Below, in pieces: positions 48,759 through 58,009 of a DNA stretch of 64,000 bases (the first letter of the stretch is position 1; each line of letters starts with the position of its first letter). The notes beneath the pieces were generated by a model, which ran no database searches, was not told the DNA's origin, and was given only the letters and a program-made list of their open reading frames with translations. The stretch is from assembly GCF_900156675.1 (NCBI RefSeq), contig NZ_FTOH01000003.1:1-64000 (forward strand). Direction: 5' to 3'. The stretch is from Thalassolituus maritimus (GTDB taxonomy: Bacteria; Pseudomonadota; Gammaproteobacteria; Pseudomonadales; Oceanobacteraceae). A program made the translations under genes and the position numbers.

Positions 48759-50956
48759 CCCGCGCTACCAATCACCATCTGAGCTTCCACCGACACCGGT
48801 ACGGACTTAAATGCCGGTGTCCGGCTGCGCTGATCAACGGTCTGGCCGACGAGGACATTCGCTTCAGGATAGTAAGCCGCGATATTGCCTCGCGGAAGGT
48901 CAAATGCGACGACATCCAGATTCCGCATCTCGCCAGTATCAGAACGCAGGGTGACTTTATCCTTCTCTTTTAAACCGAGTGCTGCGATGTCGTCTTCGTT
49001 CATCAGAACCGAATGTCGGTGGGTGGTATCCCGGTAGCTGTCACGCTCTTCATAAATGATGCTGTTGAACTGTCCTTCGCTGCGGATGCTCATCAAGGTA
49101 AAGGCATGTTGTGCTTTTCGCTCTTCAGGGTGATCGTGCGGGTTGACGATAAACACCGCGCGGTTATCCGGCATATTAAATTCAGGCGTGTGTTTAATAC
49201 GATTGCGGATAAAGAATTCTTTTTTCGCAACATCAATATCGGCGAGATCCTGCATACCCGGAATTGACTTCGCAATGGCATGGCGAATCGTGGTGTGTTT
49301 TTTAAAGGTCGAGAAGTCGAAGTGGCTTTTATCGACAATGCCCATGCCAATGTCCGAGAGGATATCGACTTCTGAACGCAGGTTATCAAGGCGATCGATG
49401 CCACCATCACTCAGCCGCACGTAGTTGAACATGGATTCCTGACTCGTAGCATCATGCTCTTCATCGCGTGCCAGTACCGGGAAGATTATGCTCTCGCTGT
49501 TATCGCAACCATGCACATGGCCCTGATTCAGGGTGGTGGTTAAAAAGACTTTAAACGGAATATTATCCAGCGATTTTTCTGCCCACTGGCTGTCAGGTGA
49601 GGCCGCATACAGATTGCCACCTAGCATAAGAGCGTTGTCGATATCGCCTCGTTCAGCAGCCTGAAGGCAGGCCATAGTATCCATGCCTTTATTGCGGGGC
49701 AGGGTTATTTTAAGTTCATTTTCAATGGCACTGAAGACGTCTTCAGCGAGAACAGGTTTAACACCGACGGTTCCCACACCCTGAATGTTCGAATGCCCTC
49801 GAAGTGGTAGCAGTCCTGCACCGGGTTTACCAAGCATGCCGCGAAGCATGGCAAGGTTGGCGATGGCCTCGACGTTATCAACGCCGTGCAGGTGGTGGGT
49901 CATGCCCATGCCCCAGGCGAATACGGTATTTTCAGAGTGTGCGTATACCTCGGCGACGGCGTGAATATCATCACGCGAAAGTCCGGTAATCGACTCGATC
50001 TCGTTCCATGACGTCCCTTCTATGTCAGCCAGATAGGCATCAAAATTGCGGGTGTACTGCGCGATAAAGTCAACATTGTGCTGTTGGTTCTCAATAATAC
50101 TTTTCGCAATGCCTTTAAATACCGCGACATCGGTTGCGATTTTTGGTTGCAGGTATTCCGAGGCAATATCGTTGCCGCCCATTAACAGAGATTTCGGGCT
50201 TTTCGGTACGGCGAATTTCACCAGCCCGGGTTCTTTGGCCGGGTTAATTACAACTACGTGGCCGCCGCGCTCGCGACAGTTTTTCAGTTGGTGAATAAAG
50301 CGTGGGTGATTTGAAGACGGGTTCGCGCCCAATACAAAAATCAGGTCAGATTTTCCCAGGTCTGCGAGTTCTACGGTTGAGGTACCTGTGCCTATCGTTG
50401 TCGCCAGCCCGTCACCGGAGGCCTGATGACAGTAGTAAGAGCAGTTATTGATGTTAGTGCTGCCATACAGGCGCGCCATTAACTGCAACACAAAGGCCGC
50501 TTCATTGGATGAACGACCAGACGCATAAAAGAAGCTGCGCTCCGGCGCCGAAGCCGAAAATCGCTCTACCGTGCGGGCGATGGCATCGTCCCAGCTTATA
50601 GGCTCAAACTTATCCGAACCGGCTGCTTTATGGAGCGGCGTGCCTAAACGGCCCAGATGCTCAATTTCGTGGGATGACAGCTCTTTAAAGTCTGTAATCG
50701 TGTGATCGAATACGGGCAGAGGGATGGGACCCTGAATGTCGGTCGACTGCGCCTGAACGCTTTTGTTACACACCGACGGAAATTCATCCAGCTCATTGAT
50801 CATACCGCCACGCTGGCCGCCCATACCCAGACCGCAGGCCTTGCAGGCATTGTGCGCTGCCAACGCTTTCGCGGCGTCTTTCACGCCAATACGACGCACG
50901 GTATTCAGGGTGTAGAGGACTTTCTTAAAGCCACCGCCAACGATCTTCTTGTGCAT
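48755..50956 (-). CDS. YdeP/FdhF-like molybdopterin oxidoreductase
   Basis: 733 residues from the ATG at 50956; the longer frame adds a hydrophobic stretch without SD. An N-terminal 4Fe-4S-type cysteine set (CKACGLGMGG, then VCNKS) leads into a molybdopterin domain with a Cys Mo-ligand region CHQASGDGL near residue 180, NPAKEPGL and the MLRGMLGKPGAGLLPLRGHSNIQG stretch. The C-terminal molydop-binding barrel ends near VDQRSRTPAFKSVPV. This matches the formate-dehydrogenase-like oxidoreductase group of E. coli YdeP, linked there to acid resistance; the true substrate is unknown. Not obviously part of the ureide pathway. Confidence 0.88.
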   Translation of the reverse strand: MHKKIVGGGFKKVLYTLNTVRRIGVKDAAKALAAHNACKACGLGMGGQRGGMINELDEFPSVCNKSVQAQSTDIQGPIPLPVFDHTITDFKELSSHEIEHLGRLGTPLHKAAGSDKFEPISWDDAIARTVERFSASAPERSFFYASGRSSNEAAFVLQLMARLYGSTNINNCSYYCHQASGDGLATTIGTGTSTVELADLGKSDLIFVLGANPSSNHPRFIHQLKNCRERGGHVVVINPAKEPGLVKFAVPKSPKSLLMGGNDIASEYLQPKIATDVAVFKGIAKSIIENQQHNVDFIAQYTRNFDAYLADIEGTSWNEIESITGLSRDDIHAVAEVYAHSENTVFAWGMGMTHHLHGVDNVEAIANLAMLRGMLGKPGAGLLPLRGHSNIQGVGTVGVKPVLAEDVFSAIENELKITLPRNKGMDTMACLQAAERGDIDNALMLGGNLYAASPDSQWAEKSLDNIPFKVFLTTTLNQGHVHGCDNSESIIFPVLARDEEHDATSQESMFNYVRLSDGGIDRLDNLRSEVDILSDIGMGIVDKSHFDFSTFKKHTTIRHAIAKSIPGMQDLADIDVAKKEFFIRNRIKHTPEFNMPDNRAVFIVNPHDHPEERKAQHAFTLMSIRSEGQFNSIIYEERDSYRDTTHRHSVLMNEDDIAALGLKEKDKVTLRSDTGEMRNLDVVAFDLPRGNIAAYYPEANVLVGQTVDQRSRTPAFKSVPVSVEAQMVIGSAG

Positions 50957-51226
50957 CGAGCTGTCTCTGTATGTCGTGTTAACAATAAGAATCAGTAAAG
51001 CGTAGATACTGGAGGCGGGCAATACGTCGGATTACGTATTTGCAGATATCTGATCGCTGATGTGTTTTGGTTGAAGGAATCGGGGTTAATAATGTTGTAT
51101 GGTAGCGCTCTCGGAGTCGCAGCGACAATCAGGTATCAAACAGCGCCCGCCTGAATAGGATCCCGACTGGTAGGGTTTGTAGCGACGATGGATTGAACAA
51201 ACATGGATTGAACAAAAGGATAATAA

Positions 51227-52276
51227 ATGTACACCGATTCAGATCTGGAAAGTGCTGTCACCAAAGGCATATTCACGCGTGATTCCGTAGAGCGTTTCCG
51301 CCAGGACTACGAACAGCAGCACGCCAGCCCCATTGTTGATGAGGAGAACTTCCGCTTAGTCAGTGGCTTCAACGATATCTTCGTCGTTGTTATCTCTGTG
51401 GTCGTACTTCTTTCCTCCCTATCCTTTTTCAGTTCCATGTTTGGCGATGTGATTGGTTTCGCTGTCACGGCCTGTGCCGCTTGGGGACTTGCTGAGTATT
51501 ACATTCGTATTCGCCGAATGGCGTTGCCTTCCATCGTGCTGCTATTTGCTTTTATTCCCAGTGCAACGGCAGTCATGGCGTTCCTATATTTAAGCGCGGC
51601 AGACATCAGAGAGTTGCCGATAAATGACCTTGTTAAGGAAAGTGGATTTGTAATTCCGCTGTTTTCTCTTATTGCTGCGCTTGCACATTGGTTACGTTTT
51701 CGGGTTCCGGTTACCATTGCGCTCATTACTGCTGCCGTGGCTGCTACGGTACTCGCCATACTGTTTACGTCGTTCCCACAACTTAGTGCCTACCTGTACC
51801 CGATGATGATGGTGGCTGGTGGTGTGGTATTTATCTTCGCCATGGGATGGGATATTTCCGATACTCGCCGCGTCACGCGTCGTTCGGATGTAGCATTTTG
51901 GCTGCACCTTCTATCGGCTCCGTTATTGATGCACCCCTTGTTCAAGATCATTGGCGTGATGGATGGTGATGTGAGCACCTCGGTTGCGGCTGTGATCCTC
52001 GGCGTATTTGTTCTGATAACGCTGATCTCTCTGCTGATTGACCGACGTGCGCTGATGGTTTCTTCTCTTGCCTATGTTCTTTATGCCATGAATGCGCTGT
52101 TCGATAATGTCGGAACACTTGGGCAACAACTCGGCCTGACAGGTTTGATCGTAGGCTGCAGCATGGTGCTCCTCACTGCATATTGGGATAAAGCCCGAAC
52201 CTCGTTGCTGAAGCCGTTACCGGATAGTGTCTCCCGTTTGCTTCCGAACAAGGCGAGCGACGGTCCGACTTCATAG
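51227..52276 (+). CDS. Polytopic membrane protein of unknown function
   Basis: 349 residues. A soluble N-terminus of about 45 residues is followed by roughly ten hydrophobic segments between 48 and 325, and a basic C-terminal tail. The layout resembles DUF2157/DUF4401-type membrane proteins, but no diagnostic motif was recognised. AAAAGGA precedes the ATG. Nothing in the neighbourhood indicates its role. Confidence 0.7.
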   Translation: MYTDSDLESAVTKGIFTRDSVERFRQDYEQQHASPIVDEENFRLVSGFNDIFVVVISVVVLLSSLSFFSSMFGDVIGFAVTACAAWGLAEYYIRIRRMALPSIVLLFAFIPSATAVMAFLYLSAADIRELPINDLVKESGFVIPLFSLIAALAHWLRFRVPVTIALITAAVAATVLAILFTSFPQLSAYLYPMMMVAGGVVFIFAMGWDISDTRRVTRRSDVAFWLHLLSAPLLMHPLFKIIGVMDGDVSTSVAAVILGVFVLITLISLLIDRRALMVSSLAYVLYAMNALFDNVGTLGQQLGLTGLIVGCSMVLLTAYWDKARTSLLKPLPDSVSRLLPNKASDGPTS

Positions 52277-52389
52277 GGTGTTTGTTCAGCAATGTCGTAA
52301 AGAGTCTGAAAGTTACGAACTAGTCCAGAGCCGGTTTGTACAAATATTGTTCTAATTTGGTTACCATTGTTCGCCTAACGAAATAGGCA

Positions 52390-52414
52390 TATCGCGACAT
52401 CCCCTGGCGCGATA
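52390..52414. promoter_or_regulatory. Inverted repeat upstream of the PA-like lipoprotein gene
   Basis: TATCGCG-N11-CGCGATA, perfect 7-bp arms, 34 bases before the ATG. It could be an operator or a 5'UTR hairpin. No regulator was identified. Confidence 0.4.
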
Positions 52415-52447
52415 GGCAATAGGAAAGCCAGACAGGACATAATAATC

Positions 52448-55400
52448 ATGGCGATTAAACGACTTGCAGCAATCATTTCCGCACTGGCGCTAGCATCTTG
52501 TGGTGGAGAAGGGTCGAGCATAGAGGGCCCCGCAAATCATCGCGTAAGTACATCCGTTACCGGGCAAGGCCAGATCTCACCCGATTTAGCGGATGTCGCT
52601 GAGGGCAGCAGCGTCCAGATGATTCTGCAACCTGTCGATGGCTATCAGGTCGCTACCGCCAGCGGTTGTAACGGCTCAATGCAGAGCAACCTGTACTACA
52701 TCAGCAGTGTGACTCAGGACTGCACGGTGAACGTGTTGTTTACTGAAGTTCAGGAAGCACCAGCTGCACAGGAAGAGCCGGACGAAGAGCCTCCACGAGT
52801 ATCCGGCGCAGTCTCTGCCGGTAACGGCCTGGTGATCGTCCAGTTTAACGAGCCGATGTCTGCGGACCTGATCGATTCCGTCGTTAACTTCAATATTACC
52901 CGTACCGACACCCAGCAGATTCTGCCGGTATTGGCTGCAAGCTTTGTCGATAGTCGCCAACAAGCCGTGCAGTTAGCAACCGGTGCTCAAATTAACACCG
53001 AATACAGTCTCGTCGTTGTGAACGCCTACGACATTGCGGGTAACGCGATTGCGCCACCAAGCGAAGAAGTCGAAATCAATCCTAACTCAGCCACCTTTAT
53101 TGGTACCCGCCCGGATGGCGATGAGTTGATCGACAGCGACGAAGACGGTCTTGCCGATTACATCGAACTCGAAGGCTGGCCGGTGATCGTTACCCGCACC
53201 GACGGAAGCACTGAAACCTTCCACGCCAGCTCTGATCCACTCGACCCCGACACCGACAACGACGGCGTCCCCGATAACGACGAACGTCACGGCGGTTTAA
53301 ACCCGTTAAGCATAGATACCGACGGCGACACCCTCGACGACGACGCCGAATGGAACCGCATCTATTCAGACGGCACCAAGCAAGACACCGACGGCGACGG
53401 CATTCAGGATGGCTTCGAATACGTCTTCTTTAAAACTTCGCCGATTCTGGCCGATACCGACGGCGACCAGATGGACGACCCCAGCGAAGTGGCATCAGGC
53501 AATCGTAATCCATTGATGGCCGACATGCCGATCCCGGATATTGATGTGGGCTTGGTGAATCTGCAGCTGGATACCCGTTTAACCTACACCGATGAAAGCG
53601 GGCAGGTCGTTACTGAATCCAACACCAGCGAAGCCACACTGACGCAGGGTAATAACCAGACGTACTCCTCGGCCAACGAGAACTCAACCAAAGAGACGGT
53701 AGAAAACTCCGTCTCACTGACGCTCAGTGCAGAAAAAGAAATTAAATACGGCGTGACCGATGGCGGTGGTAAAGGCAGCACAAAATTCAGCGCGAGCCGG
53801 ACAACGTCCGCATCCAATACTAACGAATGGGGCAGCACCGTCTCATTTGGCGAAGAGAGTAACCAAAGCGCCGAAGAGGCCTACCACGACTCGCTCACTA
53901 CCGAAAACGCCCGTGATACCCGCGAGAGCATTACCCGTGAAGTTTTGGGTGCATCAATGCGTGTCGACGTGACCGTGGCTAATGCCGGCAATATTCCATT
54001 CTCGATCAGCAACCTTGAACTGACCGCACAGGCACAAGACCCGAATAACCGCCGCCGTATTATTCCTATCGGCTCGCTTGTGCCGGAAAACGACAACCTC
54101 GATTCTGTGAATATCGGTGCCATTGGCGAAACCGCTCGTGGGCCGTTCATCTTCCGTACCGAGAACGTCTTCCCGCAAGAAATCGAAGACCTGATGAAAA
54201 ACCCGCGAGGTTTAGTCGTGCAATTAGCTAACTACGACATCACCGATGAAAACGGCAACAACTACGCCTTCACCTCACAGCAGATCCAGGACCGAACCGC
54301 CGAGATTACCTTTGATATGGGGAATGGTGTGGTCGAAAGCTACCGCATTGCCACCGCCAGTGATCATCATTCTTCGACTGGTGCACCCAACGGCATCAGC
54401 ATGAAACGCGCGTTAGAGATTGCCGGTATCCGTGGCACACAGATTATCCGCGACGGTGGCAACGGTGTGGTCGAAACCGTCGCCGCGCCAACCTCCGATG
54501 ATGAACAACTCGAAACCGCGGGCAGCAGCGTTGAGCCGCGCAGCATTATTATTGCCGCCGGTGACGACAACAGCATCACTACCAGCCCCGGAGGTGACGA
54601 CATTCTGATAGAGCCGGATTACGCCACCGAACTGTTCGCTACCTCTGCGGTTATTATTGACGGCGGCAATGGCATCGCCGAAACCGATGCCTCCGGTGAT
54701 GATGATTTTGTCAGCACCCTGAACGCCGACATCGAACCCGGCCAGGTAGTCATACGGGCGGGCGACGACGGCGTGATTGATTCTATCCCGACCGGTGACG
54801 ACGTACTGGTTGAAGCAGGACAAGAGCATTACGTACTGACGCGCTTCCGCGATGTAGAAGCCATCGCCGGTGAAGCCCGCTTCTGGGTACTGTTTACCAA
54901 CAACCAGAATATCGAAAACGTCGACTTCGATAACCTGCGTCTGCGTTCTGGTCAGCAATACAACTTGACCTACGTGCAGGACAAAGACCTCGACCGCGTC
55001 TGGGCGCGTGAAGAATACCTGCACGGCAGCTCAGACGAGAGCATTAACACCGACGGCTGTGATCAGGACAATGGTCTTGAGGTGTGCGATACGCTTACTG
55101 ACTACACCGAAATCAAAGAAGGCTGGCTGGTGCAGCTCAAAGGCGCACGTCAGAGCTACCGCGTGTTCTCCAATCCGGCACAAGCCGACTCCGACCGCGA
55201 CGGCCTGACCGATGATCTCGAACGCGCTTGTGGCCTCGACCCACGCCTGCGTGACACCGACCTTGATGGCCTTACTGATTATGAAGAAATTACCGGTCAG
55301 CGCGTCGAAGGCAACATCGTAACGCCGATGGTCAGCATCGATGTTGATGACTCCAGCGTACCGTCCATGACGATTACGCCTTACCTGGGTACAGAGCCTG

Positions 55401-56668
55401 ATCCGATTCCAACAGAGCGAGAGACTGGTGCCATATGGACGGAGCACAGCGTTAGTGCTGAATGCCAGCAGATGCTTGAAGACAAACTCACCGGAGGTTA
55501 CGCCACTGATCCGCTGAACCCGGATACCGACGGCGACTTCGTCAATGACCTCGCCGAACTGTCACTGGGTCTGCACCCGAACGACCGCGTCGACGGCGCA
55601 GACTTCCTCGATGACGACGGCGACGGGCTGGTGAATTCTGCTGAAAGCAACGGCTGGATCGTGACCGAAGCCTTCTGGGGTGCGAACCGTTTGGTCACTG
55701 CTGACCCTACTAAAACCGATACCGATGAAGACGGCCTGCCGGATCTGCTTGAGTTCTACCTCAAAACCGACCCACGCAGTACCGACACCGACGGCGATGG
55801 TATTAGCGACGGTGATGAATACCGCAACGGCGGTGACGTCTGTGTCACACGAGCCAATCCGTGCATCACCTTTAATCAGGTACCGGAGAACGACTACGCC
55901 GCCTTCGTGCGTGCCTGTAACCTCGCACCGGCCTGTAACGTCGCCCAGATCGAAGCGACACTCGCGGCCGAAAGCCAGTACGGCACCAACCCAAGCTCTG
56001 TTGATAGTGATACCGACACACTCTACGACAGAGAAGAACTCGGCCTGCCACAGGGCGCGACACCGCCACGCCGGATTACCATTAACGGCAGTGATATTGG
56101 CATCTTCGTATCAAACCCGCGCGTCAGCGACACGGATAACGACGGCCTGAACGATCAGACGGAATACCTCGACTACACCAACCCGAACGCGGGCGATTCA
56201 GACGGCGACGGTAATTCAGATTTTTTTGAGAAATACACTTCAGGCACGAATCCGCGCCAGGGTGATATCAAATATAAAATCTGGCTCGACGGTTTTGACC
56301 TGCGCGTCAACGCCGCCACCTGGTTGGATGTCAACGCAGGGCGGACACTTACCGAATGTGACTTCCGCATATCGGTTGGTACCTTCTCGTACGATGCGAC
56401 ACTGCCAGCAGGCACACCCATCCCGTGTTATTACGGCGAATATATCGTCGATACCAACAACGTGTTGCAGCCGGGCTTAGGCTTCCCAGCTCTGGAAGCC
56501 TATATCCAGACCAATGGCGGCAATAACAACTACTGTTACCTCAGCATCCCGCTGGATTACGGTAAGGTCGAAGGTTCGCACTACACCGTGACCTGCTCGC
56601 ACAACAACGGCACCTATAACGACATCGACTTTACTGCGCGCTTCTACTTTGATCGGGTGGAAGAATAA
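52448..56668 (+). CDS. Protective-antigen/binary-toxin-B-like surface lipoprotein with TSP3 repeats
   Basis: 1406 residues. Signal MAIKRLAAIISALALASC with lipobox LASC (Cys18). In order: an InlB-B-like repeat (about 30-105), an SbsA-type Ig domain (about 115-200), calcium-binding D-x-D-x-D-G-(L/I)-x-D repeats (about 220-360), and a Ser/Thr-rich region (about 365-480) followed by a beta domain to about 660. Next are two Gly/Asp-rich repeats of about 60 residues (about 667-790), a beta domain, four more TSP3 clusters (about 910-1265) and a C-terminal domain with several cysteines. The 220-660 order (DSDEDGLADYIELEGW, then Ser/Thr-rich, then NAGNIPFSISNLELTAQ, then VVESYRIATASD...SMKRALEIAG) parallels PA domains 1'-2. 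Function inferred as pore-forming or cell-contact protein; surface exposure is not proven. Confidence 0.7.
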   Translation: MAIKRLAAIISALALASCGGEGSSIEGPANHRVSTSVTGQGQISPDLADVAEGSSVQMILQPVDGYQVATASGCNGSMQSNLYYISSVTQDCTVNVLFTEVQEAPAAQEEPDEEPPRVSGAVSAGNGLVIVQFNEPMSADLIDSVVNFNITRTDTQQILPVLAASFVDSRQQAVQLATGAQINTEYSLVVVNAYDIAGNAIAPPSEEVEINPNSATFIGTRPDGDELIDSDEDGLADYIELEGWPVIVTRTDGSTETFHASSDPLDPDTDNDGVPDNDERHGGLNPLSIDTDGDTLDDDAEWNRIYSDGTKQDTDGDGIQDGFEYVFFKTSPILADTDGDQMDDPSEVASGNRNPLMADMPIPDIDVGLVNLQLDTRLTYTDESGQVVTESNTSEATLTQGNNQTYSSANENSTKETVENSVSLTLSAEKEIKYGVTDGGGKGSTKFSASRTTSASNTNEWGSTVSFGEESNQSAEEAYHDSLTTENARDTRESITREVLGASMRVDVTVANAGNIPFSISNLELTAQAQDPNNRRRIIPIGSLVPENDNLDSVNIGAIGETARGPFIFRTENVFPQEIEDLMKNPRGLVVQLANYDITDENGNNYAFTSQQIQDRTAEITFDMGNGVVESYRIATASDHHSSTGAPNGISMKRALEIAGIRGTQIIRDGGNGVVETVAAPTSDDEQLETAGSSVEPRSIIIAAGDDNSITTSPGGDDILIEPDYATELFATSAVIIDGGNGIAETDASGDDDFVSTLNADIEPGQVVIRAGDDGVIDSIPTGDDVLVEAGQEHYVLTRFRDVEAIAGEARFWVLFTNNQNIENVDFDNLRLRSGQQYNLTYVQDKDLDRVWAREEYLHGSSDESINTDGCDQDNGLEVCDTLTDYTEIKEGWLVQLKGARQSYRVFSNPAQADSDRDGLTDDLERACGLDPRLRDTDLDGLTDYEEITGQRVEGNIVTPMVSIDVDDSSVPSMTITPYLGTEPDPIPTERETGAIWTEHSVSAECQQMLEDKLTGGYATDPLNPDTDGDFVNDLAELSLGLHPNDRVDGADFLDDDGDGLVNSAESNGWIVTEAFWGANRLVTADPTKTDTDEDGLPDLLEFYLKTDPRSTDTDGDGISDGDEYRNGGDVCVTRANPCITFNQVPENDYAAFVRACNLAPACNVAQIEATLAAESQYGTNPSSVDSDTDTLYDREELGLPQGATPPRRITINGSDIGIFVSNPRVSDTDNDGLNDQTEYLDYTNPNAGDSDGDGNSDFFEKYTSGTNPRQGDIKYKIWLDGFDLRVNAATWLDVNAGRTLTECDFRISVGTFSYDATLPAGTPIPCYYGEYIVDTNNVLQPGLGFPALEAYIQTNGGNNNYCYLSIPLDYGKVEGSHYTVTCSHNNGTYNDIDFTARFYFDRVEE

Positions 56669-56711
56669 ATAAAGTGGGTGAAACGGTAGGATGAAGGGAC
56701 TTTTGAGTGAT

Positions 56712-56739
56712 AAAACAGCCGCCGTTTGGCGGCTGTTTT
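56712..56739 (+). terminator. Terminator of the PA-like lipoprotein gene
   Basis: AAAACAGCCGCC, loop GTTT, GGCGGCTGTTTT. A 12-bp stem. A nearly identical hairpin recurs at 60429-60455 after the gene remnant. Confidence 0.9.
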
Positions 56740-56748
56740 GGTTGTGCC

Positions 56749-57930
56749 TCAGGCCCGTCGTTTGGTGCGGGCTTTCTGGCGCTTACGCCACCAGATTTTC
56801 ACTCCGCTGTAGCTGAAATAGGTGACCATCAGTCCTAGCAGGCACACCAGTAGCTGATAAGGTCGGCCAAATACTTCCGCCATATGAAGAGCGTAAAGCC
56901 ATTGCGTAACTGTGGTGCCTGAGTACTGACCGGTTGGCCAATACACATCAAGGAACTCACCCGTCGCAGCATCAATATAGATCACACTTCTGGCGATGGC
57001 ATCGTCAACGTCCCGCGATGAATGGAAGCGATACTGAAACGTATTTTTTGCTTTCAGGTAACGAAAAGACCGCTCGTGCCCCAATGAAACCTTGTACTCG
57101 CTGGCGATACTTTCGGCATGAGCGCGGGCCATCGACAATGCCTCCTGAAAAGGCAGAGGCGTTAACGTGTGTCCTGTAGAGGGAGTTTCTGGCGGCGCTT
57201 GAAAAACCGCATAAGTCACAGGCTTATAAACATCACGAAGATTAAACGCCACCGATGACCAGGCGAATATCAGCAGTAAGGCCCAGAGCCAAAGACCCGC
57301 AGAGCGGTGCAGTAAAAAGTGAAAGGTATAGCCCTTGCTTTTCCAGCGCATTTTAAAACTTTGCTTCCATCGCTGGCGGAAAAGCTTCCACGAAAACCTC
57401 TTCATGATAGGAAGAGTCGTGGCGACTGCGATAAAGCAATCGACTGTCCAGATGAGCGCGATAATGCCCAACAACAGAACACCCCAGGTGCCGGGCAACC
57501 AGAGCGTGTAGTGGAGCTTATAAATGAACCCAGCGATGTTCCGCCAGCTGTCTGACAAGTCACCCCATTGCCGTGCGCCCATCACCTCGGCGGTATAAGG
57601 GTTAATAAATAGCCGGTTAAATTCCTCAGAGCCATTAACATACAGGCGTAGCGAACGCCCGGACACAAACTCCAGGCTCATGGTGTTCAGCGTACCGCCG
57701 TGCGATTCGGTGTACCCCTGAGCGGCTCTATACAGATAATCTTCTTGTAGAAAATTACTGCCTTTCTGCTCAGTAAAAAACAGATCAGGGTTCAGCCACT
57801 CATCAAGCTCGTGGTAGTAAGCCAGTATGCTACCGGTCAGGCCAGATACCACCAGAAACAGCGCAATGGTTAATCCAAAGTAGCGGTGCAGAGAAACAAA
57901 TTTCTGTTTATGTTGTGCGTGTGAAAACAT
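56749..57930 (-). CDS. PepSY-associated TM-helix protein (iron-uptake associated)
   Basis: 393 residues from the ATG at 57930. Four membrane helices are spread over the chain (about 12-35, 142-165, 205-225, 340-365) with two periplasmic PepSY-like parts. The N-terminal HRYFGLTIALFLVVSGLTGSILAYYHELDEWLNP is diagnostic of the PiuB/PepSY_TM family, and LHRSAGLWLWALLLIFAWSSVAFNL is the second helix pair. Such proteins accompany siderophore receptors and may act in reductive iron release at the inner membrane. It lies downstream of the TonB receptor, beyond a terminator-like hairpin. Confidence 0.9.
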   Translation of the reverse strand: MFSHAQHKQKFVSLHRYFGLTIALFLVVSGLTGSILAYYHELDEWLNPDLFFTEQKGSNFLQEDYLYRAAQGYTESHGGTLNTMSLEFVSGRSLRLYVNGSEEFNRLFINPYTAEVMGARQWGDLSDSWRNIAGFIYKLHYTLWLPGTWGVLLLGIIALIWTVDCFIAVATTLPIMKRFSWKLFRQRWKQSFKMRWKSKGYTFHFLLHRSAGLWLWALLLIFAWSSVAFNLRDVYKPVTYAVFQAPPETPSTGHTLTPLPFQEALSMARAHAESIASEYKVSLGHERSFRYLKAKNTFQYRFHSSRDVDDAIARSVIYIDAATGEFLDVYWPTGQYSGTTVTQWLYALHMAEVFGRPYQLLVCLLGLMVTYFSYSGVKIWWRKRQKARTKRRA

Positions 57931-57944
57931 AACTCTCAATAACT

Positions 57945-57968
57945 AAAAAGGGCCCGCGTTGCGGACCC
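57945..57968 (-). terminator. Terminator/attenuator between TonB receptor and PepSY gene
   Basis: On the minus strand GGGTCCGC, loop AAC, GCGGGCCC (one G-U pair) then TTTTT. It sits 15 bases before the PepSY start, so partial read-through probably sets a lower PepSY level. Confidence 0.7.
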
Positions 57969-58009
57969 TGAGTACAGGATTCGATTCCTGGTTAGGAACG
58001 TACCGGTGA

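Noticed and set aside
48755-50956. Oxidoreductase as a xanthine or allantoin-pathway enzyme
   Set aside because: Its cysteine and molybdopterin motifs fit the YdeP formate-dehydrogenase-like group, not xanthine dehydrogenase, and it lies on the opposite strand.
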